Assembly: GCF_900182935.1 (NCBI RefSeq)
Contig: NZ_FXUE01000002.1
Coordinates: 744,001-808,000 of the forward strand
Source of the DNA: Fibrobacter sp. UWB10
GTDB taxonomy: Bacteria; Fibrobacterota; Fibrobacteria; Fibrobacterales; Fibrobacteraceae
Direction: 5' to 3'
DNA length: 64,000 nucleotides
How positions within the stretch are numbered: the first letter of the stretch is position 1; every line of letters starts with the position of its first letter. The notes below the pieces were generated by a model that had not been told where the DNA came from, made no database searches, and saw only the letters and a program-made list of their open reading frames with translations. The position numbers and the translations under genes are program-made. Of this stretch, positions 32,318-41,069 are shown in pieces.

Positions 32318-33739
32318 ATGAAAAAGTATCTTGCATGCGCGGCAGCGCTTTCGCTTATGATGGTTGCCTGCGGGGACGATTCGTCTTCGAACGCCAAAGG
32401 CGGCGAAAAGGGAGGAACTCCCGCAGGAAAGGATATCGCACACGCTGGAAATTGCGGCGTCTTTACTCCCTGGGAAGGGGAGGGCGAGGCCTTCGTGATA
32501 GGATCTAAAGATGAAGGCTACCAAGTTCTTCTTCCGAAGATGGAATACGATGTCGAATTGTGCAATGAATGCCTGTACGAACGTTCCGGCGATACCCTGC
32601 ATATCTGGAATTCGGATTCGACGAGTGAGGCTTTGAACTGGATCTGCACTACGGACTTTACGTTCGATATCTCTGATGCAGATGCCGATATCAAGTATTT
32701 CTCGTACGAGAATTCGGTTTTCAAGATTGTGGAAGGCCCTGCTCCGGAAAAGATTTCTTCGGGTATGGTCAATACATCGTCGTCGAGCGAGAATCCGTCT
32801 TCGAGCGGGAATGAGCAATCTTCCTCGAGTGAGTCGATTGAATCGTCCAGTTCACAAGATGTATCGTCCTCAAGTGAACCAGGCTCTTCGTCGAGCGAGA
32901 TTCCGCCGAGTTCTTCTTCTAGGCGTGAATATAACGGTCCTGTACCACTGAAAAGCATTACGGCGACCTGCCAGGAAAAAGTATGGACGAATGAACCGGT
33001 TGTTGATCCCGTGCTGCCTGCGGCGTATCTCAGCATTTCCAACAGCTATGCGCAAATTGACTTGGAGAATGTCAAGTTGAGTTACGCCTGCGATTCCGCT
33101 TTGCAGAAAGCTTTCTTTGATAGCCTGAAAGCGGATAATACCGTGGCGTCGGTTATCGGGGATACGCTCTTTGTGAATTTCCAGCGTTTCGAAGAAAAGG
33201 GGGTGGAATTCAGGTGTGGCTGCACGGCCGATGTGCAATTCACGTTTGACGAAAACTACAACGTCTTCGACTACACGGCGTTCGAAAACAACAGGCCACC
33301 GCTGGAACTGAAGCATAAATTGATAAACCAGCCGGATCCGGGCTATCAGAAGATTTCCAATGCCGATTTGCAGTGCATGGGTAATGCTTTCTCCGAAGAT
33401 CCGATGGTCGATGCCGCTATCCCGCCTGTGGCGCACATGTACTGGGACGGTGATTCAGCGCAGGTTGTCATAGAAAGTATTTCGCTTACTTGCGGGTCGG
33501 TAATCGAAAGCATCGAAACTCAGGTAAAGGACAGTATATTTTATGTGACTCCGCATTACGATACTTCAGCCCCGCTGGCAGATTGCATTTGCAATACAAG
33601 GGTCAGCTTCAACGTGGAGCTTAGAGACCCGTTTACCGAAGCGACCATGCTGGTGTATGACAATGATCTTGGCAACAAAATGCGGCTGATAAAGGAAGTT
33701 ATGCCGTATGACATCCAGTTGAACGCAGGGCAACGTTAA
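32318..33739 (+). CDS. lipoprotein with repeated C-x-C modules
   Basis: A 473-residue exported lipoprotein: MKKYLACAAALSLMMVAC lipobox, then a first, weaker Cys module (FTPWEGEGEAF..., VELCNECLYERSGDTLHIW...WICTTDFTFDI), a Ser/Glu/Pro linker (about 150-210), and two clearer copies (LSYACDSALQ...GDTLFVNF...CGCTADVQFTFD; LTCGSVIES...DSIFYVTP...DCICNTRVSFNVE). The modules align with the one in the preceding 191-residue protein. The start at 32318 was chosen by the SD AGAGGAG 7 nt upstream rather than ATG 32312. It is the third gene of module 1. Probably an outer-membrane or surface sensor/binding protein; the function is not known. Confidence 0.75.
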   Translation: MKKYLACAAALSLMMVACGDDSSSNAKGGEKGGTPAGKDIAHAGNCGVFTPWEGEGEAFVIGSKDEGYQVLLPKMEYDVELCNECLYERSGDTLHIWNSDSTSEALNWICTTDFTFDISDADADIKYFSYENSVFKIVEGPAPEKISSGMVNTSSSSENPSSSGNEQSSSSESIESSSSQDVSSSSEPGSSSSEIPPSSSSRREYNGPVPLKSITATCQEKVWTNEPVVDPVLPAAYLSISNSYAQIDLENVKLSYACDSALQKAFFDSLKADNTVASVIGDTLFVNFQRFEEKGVEFRCGCTADVQFTFDENYNVFDYTAFENNRPPLELKHKLINQPDPGYQKISNADLQCMGNAFSEDPMVDAAIPPVAHMYWDGDSAQVVIESISLTCGSVIESIETQVKDSIFYVTPHYDTSAPLADCICNTRVSFNVELRDPFTEATMLVYDNDLGNKMRLIKEVMPYDIQLNAGQR

Positions 33740-33790
33740 TCTTGGCGACGAGTGCGGTTGATAAAGGAATATTTTTCTATATTTCGGGCC

Positions 33791-34525
33791 ATGAAATACA
33801 CAGACGAAGCAAAACAGAATTTCAAGGCCCTCTCCAATAACCCGTATCCTGGTCGTGGCATTGTGCTCGGCGAAAGCGCCGATGGCAAGTCCTACGTGCA
33901 GGTCTACTGGATTATGGGCCGTAGCGTTAACAGCCGTAACCGCGTTTTCGAAATGGAAGCCAAGACCGGCTTCATGAAGACGAAGGCCTTCGACGAATCC
34001 AAGCTCACCGACCCGCACCTGATTATCTACTACCCGGCTCGCCACACGGCCGACGTGCAGATTATCACCAACGGTGACCAGACCGATACGATTTATAACG
34101 CTATCAAGCTCGGCGGTACTTTCGAAAGCGCTCTCGCTACGCGCCAGTACGAAGACGACGCTCCGAACTTCACACCGCGTATTTCCGGTATTCACTACAA
34201 GAACGCCCAGCCCGCCGTGTACAAGCTCTCCATTCTCAAGAGCCGTAACAATAGCGAAGAAGCTGGTTGCGAACGCATGACGTTTGAATACGAAAAGGCT
34301 CTGCCGGGCCTCGGCCACTTCATCAGCACTTACGAAACCGATGGCAACCCGATTCCGTCTTTCAGCGGTTTCCCGAAACTGATGCCGATTTTTGACAATG
34401 CCGAAGACACGCTCAAGAAGTATTGGGCCGCTCTCGACAAGGACAATAAGGTGTCTCTGATGGTCAAGTGGATTGACAAGAAGACCTTCAAGGCCAAGAC
34501 CTTGATCGTCAATAAAAACAAGTAA
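33791..34525 (+). CDS. purO: IMP cyclohydrolase, archaeal PurO type
   Basis: Closes the ring of FAICAR to IMP in the last purine step. The 244-residue protein begins with the PurO signature NPYPGRGIVLGESADGKSYVQVYWIMGRSVNSRNRVF, then IIYYPARHTADVQIITNGDQTDTI, and ends with the NTN-hydrolase-like strands. PurO is an alternative to the cyclohydrolase half of PurH; it was first defined in archaea but occurs in some bacteria. TATATT ends 7 nt before the ATG. Strong codon bias suggests high expression. The terminator lies inside the converging regulator gene. Confidence 0.88.
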   Translation: MKYTDEAKQNFKALSNNPYPGRGIVLGESADGKSYVQVYWIMGRSVNSRNRVFEMEAKTGFMKTKAFDESKLTDPHLIIYYPARHTADVQIITNGDQTDTIYNAIKLGGTFESALATRQYEDDAPNFTPRISGIHYKNAQPAVYKLSILKSRNNSEEAGCERMTFEYEKALPGLGHFISTYETDGNPIPSFSGFPKLMPIFDNAEDTLKKYWAALDKDNKVSLMVKWIDKKTFKAKTLIVNKNK

Positions 34526-34538
34526 TTATTATTGTCTT

Positions 34539-35930
34539 CTATTTTTCCACCACGTTCCCGAGGATGTGGTGGATTTTTTTTATGCCATCGAATGCCGAGG
34601 GGCTGCTGATATAGTAGAAGATTTGCTCCACCAGCGCATCGGTGTTGAAGTCGTAAGAGGGAATGCGCAGCAGATAGCTTTCCATGGAGTTGTCGAAGGC
34701 AATGTAGGTCGGACCAATATTTGGCTGCGGAATTTCCATGTTGTTTTCTTCGACCATTTCCATAAAGATGCCTGCGACTTCGTCGTTCACGCAAATCCAG
34801 GGCATGTTGTTGCCGTTTTTCGCCTGGAATTCGAGGGCGCGTTCAGCGAGCGTTTTGAGTTTTTCTTTTTCGAGGGTACGCGCCATGATTTCCACGGAAA
34901 GTTTTTCGACTTTCTTGCGGGCAATTTGTTTGTAATCCCAGGGACTTGCGAATTCCGCATCCACGTAGGGGTGCACCACCAGGCCCGATTCTTCGAGGCC
35001 GGTCAAGCGGTCCTTGGACCAGGAACTGTTGTGGTACGGCGAAAAGTATCCGACTTCGGTCACGCCAAGGCCGAGCAGGTAGCGGCCGATTTCTTTGCCG
35101 GGGTTCTTGCCGAAGGTGGAGTTAAAGAATATCCAGTTGTCCTTGCGCAAAAAGCTGCGGGGTACTGCGTCGATGGGGTGTTCCCACCACACGGCCACGG
35201 GGAACTTGGCGTCTGCAAAAAACGTCAGGAGGGGCCTAAAGTTCTGCACCAAAAGCGTCGAAAGCACGGCCCCCACGGCGTTCGGGTGTTCCGAAAGCTT
35301 GCATGGCTTTCCGCTTCGGTCAATGAGTTTGCCCGAGGCATCGTTGATGCCGAACAGGGTCAGCTTGTAATGGTTTTTACCTGCGGTCTTGTACACGAGC
35401 CGCAAAAAATCCAGTTCGCGTTCGCTTTCGGCGCTGAATCCGCCCCAGCTGTTGCAGCGCGTCACGAAGATGAGTTCGCTGAGCGGCGCGTCGTCTTTCT
35501 TTTGCTGTTTGCGGTAAAAGAGGTACTGGCGGCCTTCTTTTTTCAGGATGTTGCGAGCCACCTTTTCTTCCAAGAACTTGCGGAGCGTGCCCTGCGACAC
35601 GTTGTAGCGGGCAGAAAGTTCCTTGGAAAGTGGAAGCGGTTGCGAGGGCTTCAGATAGCCTTGCGCAAAGTCGCGTTCGAAAGCCTTGGCGAGCTTTTCG
35701 GAAACCGTCTCGTGAATAAAGGGAACCTTGGTCCGTAGGGGAGACGTGCCCCAGAAACAGCCTTTACCCTGAATCTTGCAAATTTTTCCGTTGGATTCCA
35801 GCTCGGCAAGCGCAGCCTGCACTGTGCCCGACGAAGCGCCGAAACTCTTGATCATGGAACGCACCGACGGGAGTCGGTCGCCCTCGGCGAGGTTCATGTC
35901 GAGCAAAGCCTTGATAATCCGCTGTTTCAT
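34539..35930 (-). CDS. GntR-type regulator with two HTH segments and LacI-like sensor domain
   Basis: A 463-residue transcription factor. Residues about 1-68 are a GntR winged helix (GDRLPSVRSMIKSFGASSGTVQAALAELESNGKICKIQGKGCF). Residues about 72-145 form a second GntR-like winged helix (SEKLAKAFERDFAQGYLKPSQPLPLSKELSARYNVSQGTLRKFLEE...ILKKEGRQYLFY). The rest resembles a periplasmic-binding-protein/LacI effector domain (ELIFVTRCNSWGG, GAVLSTLLVQNF, VTEVGYFSPYHNSSWSKDRLTGLEESGL, ICVNDEVAGIFMEMVEENN). It probably senses a sugar or other small ligand; no target can be named. Two adjacent HTHs in one chain are unusual for GntR proteins. Confidence 0.82.
   Translation of the reverse strand: MKQRIIKALLDMNLAEGDRLPSVRSMIKSFGASSGTVQAALAELESNGKICKIQGKGCFWGTSPLRTKVPFIHETVSEKLAKAFERDFAQGYLKPSQPLPLSKELSARYNVSQGTLRKFLEEKVARNILKKEGRQYLFYRKQQKKDDAPLSELIFVTRCNSWGGFSAESERELDFLRLVYKTAGKNHYKLTLFGINDASGKLIDRSGKPCKLSEHPNAVGAVLSTLLVQNFRPLLTFFADAKFPVAVWWEHPIDAVPRSFLRKDNWIFFNSTFGKNPGKEIGRYLLGLGVTEVGYFSPYHNSSWSKDRLTGLEESGLVVHPYVDAEFASPWDYKQIARKKVEKLSVEIMARTLEKEKLKTLAERALEFQAKNGNNMPWICVNDEVAGIFMEMVEENNMEIPQPNIGPTYIAFDNSMESYLLRIPSYDFNTDALVEQIFYYISSPSAFDGIKKIHHILGNVVEK
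34547..34580 (+). terminator. purO terminator inside the 3' end of the GntR gene
   Basis: CCACCAC (34547-34553) pairs with GTGGTGG (34566-34572), followed by ATTTTTTTT. The hairpin is built from the last codons of the converging gene. Confidence 0.85.
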
Positions 35931-35968
35931 GCCTAAATATTAATAAAATATAATCTGCAATTGAGCCG

Positions 35969-36071
35969 AGCGGTCTGTGTGAGCCACAAAACCCCAAGCG
36001 TTAAGCTGGGGCGGTGGCGAGAGCGAGGCGACGTCACATTTTAATGTTTGAAACAGAGCCGAGCGGTCTGT
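35969..36071. repeat. about 100-bp intergenic repeat, copy 1
   Basis: GAGCGGTCTGTGTGAGCCAC, then ACCCCA...TGGGGC hairpin, GCGAGAGCGAGG, and after about 35 bp a second GAGCGGTCTGT. Copy 2 lies at 50744-50840 with the same order of blocks (TGTGAGC, CCCCA/TGGGG hairpin, GCGAGAGCGAG, GAGCGGTCT). Confidence 0.75.
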
Positions 36072-36110
36072 AAACAAAAGACCTGCGCAGGGGAGGTTCC
36101 TGCACAGGTC
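36072..36110 (-). terminator. lichenase gene terminator
   Basis: On the minus strand GACCTGTGCAGG (36110-36099) pairs with CCTGCGCAGGTC (36091-36080), then TTTTGTTT. Confidence 0.88.
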
Positions 36111-36136
36111 GGGGTTGTTTGGGGTTGGATGAATTT

Positions 36137-37201
36137 CTAGAAGTTGAAGTCAACCTGATAGTTGGCCTTGTTGCTCGGGTTCACGCGAGCGCCCTTGGCA
36201 TTCACGGTACCGCGGATTTCCTTGTTCTGGAGCTTGGCGCGGTTCTGGAGAATGCCGGTGTTCTGATCGCTGCTAGAGCTTACCGGATTGTATTGGCTGC
36301 TGGAGCTCGGAGCTACGCTAGAAGACGATGCGATGCTCGAAGAGCTCTGGACGCTGCTCGAAGACTGGGGGGCCGGACCAACACTATTGAATTCGGCGTC
36401 TCCGGCAGCGTCTTGAGGAACCTGACCGTTGAAGTTTTCCTGACCCTTGCGAGTGAGGGCCAAAATCAACATGCCGTTCCTAGAATAAATATTCTTGTCA
36501 GTGAGATCCACGCGGTTTCCGTCAAAGGTCCAGTCGCCCTTGCCCCAGCGGGAACTATTGAAATTCTCGAAATTGTCAGACCAGTCGAGCGTAAAGTCGC
36601 TGCCGTTCGGACCCTGGCCCGGAGTATACTTGTAAGCCTTAACCCAGTTGATGAACTGGAAAAGCGGAAGCTTGGATTCGTCGAAATTACCGACCCATTC
36701 GGCACTTTCAGAAGACCAAAGGTTAAAGCGCAGCCCCTGCGTTCCAATCAGGTTTTCGACCTGGTTCTTGCTGTCGTTCTGACCCTTGGTGGTCTTGCGG
36801 ACTTCGACACCGTCGACAGTCCAACGCACATAATCAGGAGTCCATTCGATTGCGTAGGTATGGAAAGACTGGTCTGCAGCAGGATCGACTTTGTGGTGCT
36901 TTTCGCTAGTGACCTGAGCGCCGGCCTTACCGGTAATAATGTTGGACTGGAAGCTGCTCGGGCTCTTGCCGAGAACTTCGATATCGACTTCGACCCAACG
37001 GGGGGCGCTAGCCTGTTCGGAACCGTTCTGGTAGAGGAACATGGAACTGACGGTACCGGAGGCTGCCGCCATCTTCATGCGGGCTTCATACTTGCCATAC
37101 GTATATTCTTTCAGAGTATAGAGTTCTGCGCCGCTAAAGTCTTTTGCCATGGTTGCTACCGCCGCGATTGCGAGTACGGAAAGAGTCGTTTTGAGATGCA
37201 T
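36137..37201 (-). CDS. circularly permuted GH16 lichenase (1,3-1,4-beta-D-glucanase)
   Basis: A secreted 354-residue mixed-linkage beta-glucanase. After the signal peptide (...AAVATMA-KDFSGAELYT) comes the catalytic jelly roll, in which the strand order is permuted relative to Bacillus lichenases: the catalytic segment WVEVDIEVLG (ExDxxE) lies near the N-terminus and the part corresponding to the Bacillus N-terminus (FTLDWSDNFENFNSSRWGKGDWTFDGN...NIYSRNGMLILALTRKG) follows at about residues 200-260. This is the known arrangement of the F. succinogenes enzyme. A Ser-rich linker (about 285-325) and a basic C-terminal tail (NAKGARVNPSNKANYQVDF) complete it. Compared with my memory of the S85 enzyme it has a small insertion near KGQNDSKNQVEN. 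The ATG at 37201 has SD GGAGG 4 nt upstream. Confidence 0.93.
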   Translation of the reverse strand: MHLKTTLSVLAIAAVATMAKDFSGAELYTLKEYTYGKYEARMKMAAASGTVSSMFLYQNGSEQASAPRWVEVDIEVLGKSPSSFQSNIITGKAGAQVTSEKHHKVDPAADQSFHTYAIEWTPDYVRWTVDGVEVRKTTKGQNDSKNQVENLIGTQGLRFNLWSSESAEWVGNFDESKLPLFQFINWVKAYKYTPGQGPNGSDFTLDWSDNFENFNSSRWGKGDWTFDGNRVDLTDKNIYSRNGMLILALTRKGQENFNGQVPQDAAGDAEFNSVGPAPQSSSSVQSSSSIASSSSVAPSSSSQYNPVSSSSDQNTGILQNRAKLQNKEIRGTVNAKGARVNPSNKANYQVDFNF

Positions 37202-37317
37202 CATGCCTCCAATAAACACATCCAAATCACCAATAGTGAATTTATAAAGAAAATGCAGACGTTACAACGCCTGCAAATATCAAAATAAAACAAGTGTATC
37301 AGTTGTTTTGTTGTGTT

Positions 37318-38361
37318 TTACAAATCCAGCGATTCCTGTGCCGACGCTTCGGCAAGAGCCTTCGGAATGCTGCGATGAAGCATCTCGTAGGCGGTGCGCG
37401 TGGCGGTACGGCCACGCGGCGTTCGCGCGAGGAGCCCCTTGCGAATCAAGTACGGCTCGTAGACTTCTTCGAGGGTGTCCGGCTCCTCGCCGAGCGCTGC
37501 CCCGATGGTGCCCAGCCCCACGGGGCCACCGCCAAACTTGTCGATAATCATGGACAGAATCTTTCTGTCCATGTGGTCAAGGCCTTCGCCATCGATTCCA
37601 AGCATTTCAAGCGTCTTGCTTGCCGACATCAAGTCGATGACGCCGGTGCCACGCACCTGGGCGACATCTCGGCAGCGCCTTAATACTCGGTTTGCAATAC
37701 GCGGCGTGCCTCGGCAACGCCCGCTCAAAAGCTTGGCCGCATCTTCTTCGAGCCCCACATTCAAAATCTTCGCGCTGCGCATCAAAATGCTCTTGATGTC
37801 GTCTTCGTCGTAAAGTTCCAAGCGATAATGTAGTCCGAATCGGTCGCGCAACGGGCTTGTCAAAAGTCCACTGCGGGTCGTTGCGCCCACAAGCGTAAAA
37901 TGCTTGAGCGGTAAATTCACGCTGCGAGCTGCCGGCCCGGAATCCAGCATAATGTCGAGCCTAAAATCTTCCATGGCGGGGTAGAGGTATTCCTCCACCA
38001 CACGATTCAGACGATGAATTTCATCGATAAACAAGATGTCATTCTCTTGCAGACTCGTCAAAAGCCCCGCAAGATCGCTCGCTTTTTCGAGCACAGGACC
38101 GCTCGTAATGTGGATATTCACGCCCATTTCTTTGGCAATGATTCCGGCCAAAGTCGTCTTGCCAAGACCCGGAGGCCCGCAGAATAAGCAATGGTCTAGC
38201 GAATCGCCACGATGCTTCGCGGCTTCAATCGCAATCGAAAGGCTTTCTTTAATGTTCTTCTGGCCGGTAAATTCTGCAAGGCTAGGCGGGCGGAGTGTGC
38301 GTTCTACATCGCTTTCGTCGCCCGTTCTACGTTCCGGAGAAATAATGCGCTGGTCGTCCAT
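37318..38361 (-). CDS. ruvB: Holliday junction branch migration helicase RuvB
   Basis: The hexameric AAA+ motor of RuvABC. The 347-residue product shows Walker [12 protein letters not shown], Walker [10 protein letters not shown], sensor 1 [17 protein letters not shown], the arginine-finger region and the C-terminal winged helix ([34 protein letters not shown]...[15 protein letters not shown]). It lies 38 bp downstream of ruvA, same strand. Confidence 0.98.
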   Translation of the reverse strand: MDDQRIISPERRTGDESDVERTLRPPSLAEFTGQKNIKESLSIAIEAAKHRGDSLDHCLFCGPPGLGKTTLAGIIAKEMGVNIHITSGPVLEKASDLAGLLTSLQENDILFIDEIHRLNRVVEEYLYPAMEDFRLDIMLDSGPAARSVNLPLKHFTLVGATTRSGLLTSPLRDRFGLHYRLELYDEDDIKSILMRSAKILNVGLEEDAAKLLSGRCRGTPRIANRVLRRCRDVAQVRGTGVIDLMSASKTLEMLGIDGEGLDHMDRKILSMIIDKFGGGPVGLGTIGAALGEEPDTLEEVYEPYLIRKGLLARTPRGRTATRTAYEMLHRSIPKALAEASAQESLDL

Positions 38362-38399
38362 TTTCGATTGTCATGCCCGGCGGAACCGGGCATCTCCTC

Positions 38400-39008
38400 T
38401 TATAAATATTTCAAAGCCTCGGGGATAAGTGTTGCGGCATCTGCCGAATCGCCCAAGATTTCAGCCGCCTTCATCACGGCCTTTTCTGCCGCCGGATCCT
38501 TCACGCCGAGTGTATGCAAGGCCAGAACCGCTTCCATCTTCGGGCCCGTCAGGGCTCCCATTCCGGTAATTCCGGAGCCTTCCACGTCGCCCAAAGCTTG
38601 CAGCATGGCGCCCGCCTTATCCTTCAGCGAAAGCACCATCTGTTCGCAAGTCTTTTTGCCGAGCCCCTTGATTTTGCCCAGGGCGCTCTTGTTGTCGCTT
38701 GCAATCATGTTCAAAAGGTCTGCGGGGGAGCTTCCGCTCAGAATACGCTGAGCAAGCTTTGGCCCCACGCCATTCACTTCGAGCAGCATGATAAAGGAGT
38801 CTTTCTCGGTCTTGTCCGCAAAACCGAACAGCGTCATGGAATCTTCGCGCACCACCAGGTTCGTGTAGAGCGTTACTTCGCTTTCTACCTCGGGCAACTT
38901 GCCCGCTGTGTAGGCCGAAATATTTACGCCATAACCCACGCCGTTCACGTCTACAACCACGAAAGTGGGGGACTTTTCAATCAAAATTCCGCGAATCCGT
39001 TCAATCAT
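38400..39008 (-). CDS. ruvA: Holliday junction DNA-binding protein RuvA
   Basis: A tetrameric junction-binding partner of RuvB. The 202-residue protein has the OB domain (MIERIRGILIEKSPTFVVVDVNGVGYGVNIS), two helix-hairpin-helix motifs (LLEVNGVGPKLAQRIL, GKIKGLGKKTCEQMVL) and the mobile C-terminal domain III (ALHTLGVKDPAAEKAVMKAAEIL). First gene of the ruvAB unit, divergent from the C25-like protease gene. ruvC is not in the window. Confidence 0.97.
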   Translation of the reverse strand: MIERIRGILIEKSPTFVVVDVNGVGYGVNISAYTAGKLPEVESEVTLYTNLVVREDSMTLFGFADKTEKDSFIMLLEVNGVGPKLAQRILSGSSPADLLNMIASDNKSALGKIKGLGKKTCEQMVLSLKDKAGAMLQALGDVEGSGITGMGALTGPKMEAVLALHTLGVKDPAAEKAVMKAAEILGDSADAATLIPEALKYL

Positions 39009-39173
39009 TGCCTACAATGCCTCAAAACAGTTCTAAATCATAAACATCTGTTCACTGCACAAATATATACTATTTTAGCCAATTTTGTCAAGCCAAATCA
39101 CATTTTTTACAAAAAAATTATATATTTTCTCCAAAAAGTGGTTTTGTCTTTAATGAAGTTTAGGGGGGCTTTC

Positions 39174-40940
39174 ATGAAAAATACACTTAAATATTTTTTG
39201 GGGGTATTTCTCCTATTTTCTGTTTGCGCATGGAGTAAAGCATCAGACATTCTCATCGTCGTTGACGACGAAATGATAAAAGACAACGAAATCAGGGATG
39301 CCATCAACACCTATACAGATGACATTTGGAATACTTATCAAGTAAATGCCTCTGTCATATCTTTCAAATCCCAGAAGAACGGCGGGAAAGTCACCGACCT
39401 AAAAGAAATACTCGTAAGCAAGAAGGATTCCATCGCGGGAGCCATTTTCGTTGGAGACATTCCGCGCGCTCAATTTGAATTCTACCAGAAAACAGAAGAA
39501 GGATTCCGATACCAACGTTGGGTAACAGACTTATACTTCATGGATCTTGACGGTATTTGGAAAGACACTGCTGCCGGAGGCCCCGAAGCCTATGGCGGAA
39601 AGTTGTTTGAAACCACCACGACAACATTAAACTTTGATGTACGCGATGGTTCTCCGGTACCAGGGAAAGTACCGGCAGATAGTTTTTCAATTGCATATTC
39701 CGGATACATCAAATCTCCAGTCACCGCACTTTGTTCCCTGCAGCTTACCACGGACAATGACAGACGCCTTTGGATTAACGATTCCCTGCTCATTGACGCA
39801 TGGTTCAACAACTGGGACATTCCCTATTACAGCGCTTTTCAATTCCAAAAAGACAGTCTCTACAAATTCAAACTGAACTATGCAGAAGAATTTGGCGACG
39901 CTTATCTTACCCTAAAATGGAAATGCGGGGATAATGCCTCCTATCAACCAATCCCTGATTCCGTTTGGCGTCAAAATGACAAGAGCACACGCGGTCTCAA
40001 TCAAACCTATTACGGAAATATTTTCATGATAGATTCGCTCCCCGAAGAGGACATAAAGCACCTTTGGATTTCTGGAAAATCCAATGGAGTTTTTGACGGG
40101 CACTATTCCAAAAGTGGCGCAGTTTCTGATTCCTTTGAAATATGGGTTTCTCGAATTGACCCCAACACGGCCGGTTTCTACGGTAACCCCAAAACACTTT
40201 TATTGAACTATTTCGAGAAAATCCACAACTACTATCTCGGTTTGTTCAAGAAAGCTACGCGTAGCGCCATGTTCCTAACTGAGGAAGGAGGCCTAGACAA
40301 TCCTCTCGACCAGAAATTCGTTGATGGCTTGAGCGTTCTTTATTCACCAGACTCCCTTGATAAGTCCATCGCTGACGGGCAGGAATATCTAGACAACATT
40401 AAATCAGACAAGTATGATTGGGCCCTTTACGGTGGGCACGGAGGCCAGACTGGCCTTGGAAACGGGCTGGATATAACACGAGTGGAAAGAAACATGTGCG
40501 TGTCACCGAGATTCTTCCACTTTGCCTGCTGTGGTCCACTTACCTGCTATGATTTCTACGGCAACGCCAATAGTGCCTCTGTTGGAAGCGAGCATATCTT
40601 TAACACGATTAACGGCGGTTTTGTAAGTATTGGTTCATCCAAAACCAGTGGAAGTGACCAAATGGATGGTTTCATGTATTACGCCTTTGAGCACAAATTC
40701 ATTGGCGAATCGTTCCTGGAATGGGTAAACGAAAGGGTGAAAAGGAACCAGTACAGTCACAAGGAAGACCTTTTCGATTGGTTCTATGGAGAATCGATTA
40801 TCGGAGATCCGATGCAAAAACTGGAAGTGCCAGAACAAAAAACGATTCACATCCATAAAGTCAAAGCACAACGGATGCCACAAAAAAACGGCAAACTGTA
40901 CGACCTTTTGGGAAGAACCAAAGGCTATTACATCCAGTAA
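39174..40940 (+). CDS. secreted C25 (gingipain-like) cysteine protease with PA14 insert
   Basis: A 588-residue exported protein. Signal peptide MKNTLKYFLGVFLLFSVCAWSKA. Then a caspase/gingipain-like fold: DILIVVDDEMI, VSKKDSIAGAIFVGDIPRA, and downstream the dyad-like H422 (WALYGGHGGQTG) and C452/C453 (FHFACCGPLTCYDF), followed by VGSEHIFN. The 30-residue His-Cys spacing is close to that in gingipains. Between these parts (about 165-265) sits a PA14-like beta domain (IAYSGYIKSP...DNDRRLWINDSLLIDAWF). The C-terminus KLYDLLGRTKGYYIQ resembles a short T9SS-type tail. Likely a surface protease or peptidase, perhaps carbohydrate-targeted through PA14; activity is inferred. Confidence 0.7.
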   Translation: MKNTLKYFLGVFLLFSVCAWSKASDILIVVDDEMIKDNEIRDAINTYTDDIWNTYQVNASVISFKSQKNGGKVTDLKEILVSKKDSIAGAIFVGDIPRAQFEFYQKTEEGFRYQRWVTDLYFMDLDGIWKDTAAGGPEAYGGKLFETTTTTLNFDVRDGSPVPGKVPADSFSIAYSGYIKSPVTALCSLQLTTDNDRRLWINDSLLIDAWFNNWDIPYYSAFQFQKDSLYKFKLNYAEEFGDAYLTLKWKCGDNASYQPIPDSVWRQNDKSTRGLNQTYYGNIFMIDSLPEEDIKHLWISGKSNGVFDGHYSKSGAVSDSFEIWVSRIDPNTAGFYGNPKTLLLNYFEKIHNYYLGLFKKATRSAMFLTEEGGLDNPLDQKFVDGLSVLYSPDSLDKSIADGQEYLDNIKSDKYDWALYGGHGGQTGLGNGLDITRVERNMCVSPRFFHFACCGPLTCYDFYGNANSASVGSEHIFNTINGGFVSIGSSKTSGSDQMDGFMYYAFEHKFIGESFLEWVNERVKRNQYSHKEDLFDWFYGESIIGDPMQKLEVPEQKTIHIHKVKAQRMPQKNGKLYDLLGRTKGYYIQ

Positions 40941-41069
40941 TCAACGAACCGAAAAACCAAAGATTTTCGACTTTGGGCCGTTTGTGACATTTTATCCAAA
41001 GAAATTGAGAGATTTTGTTTAAACTCCTTTATTTGAATTATATTTTTATTGGAAAAGAAGGAGAATAAA

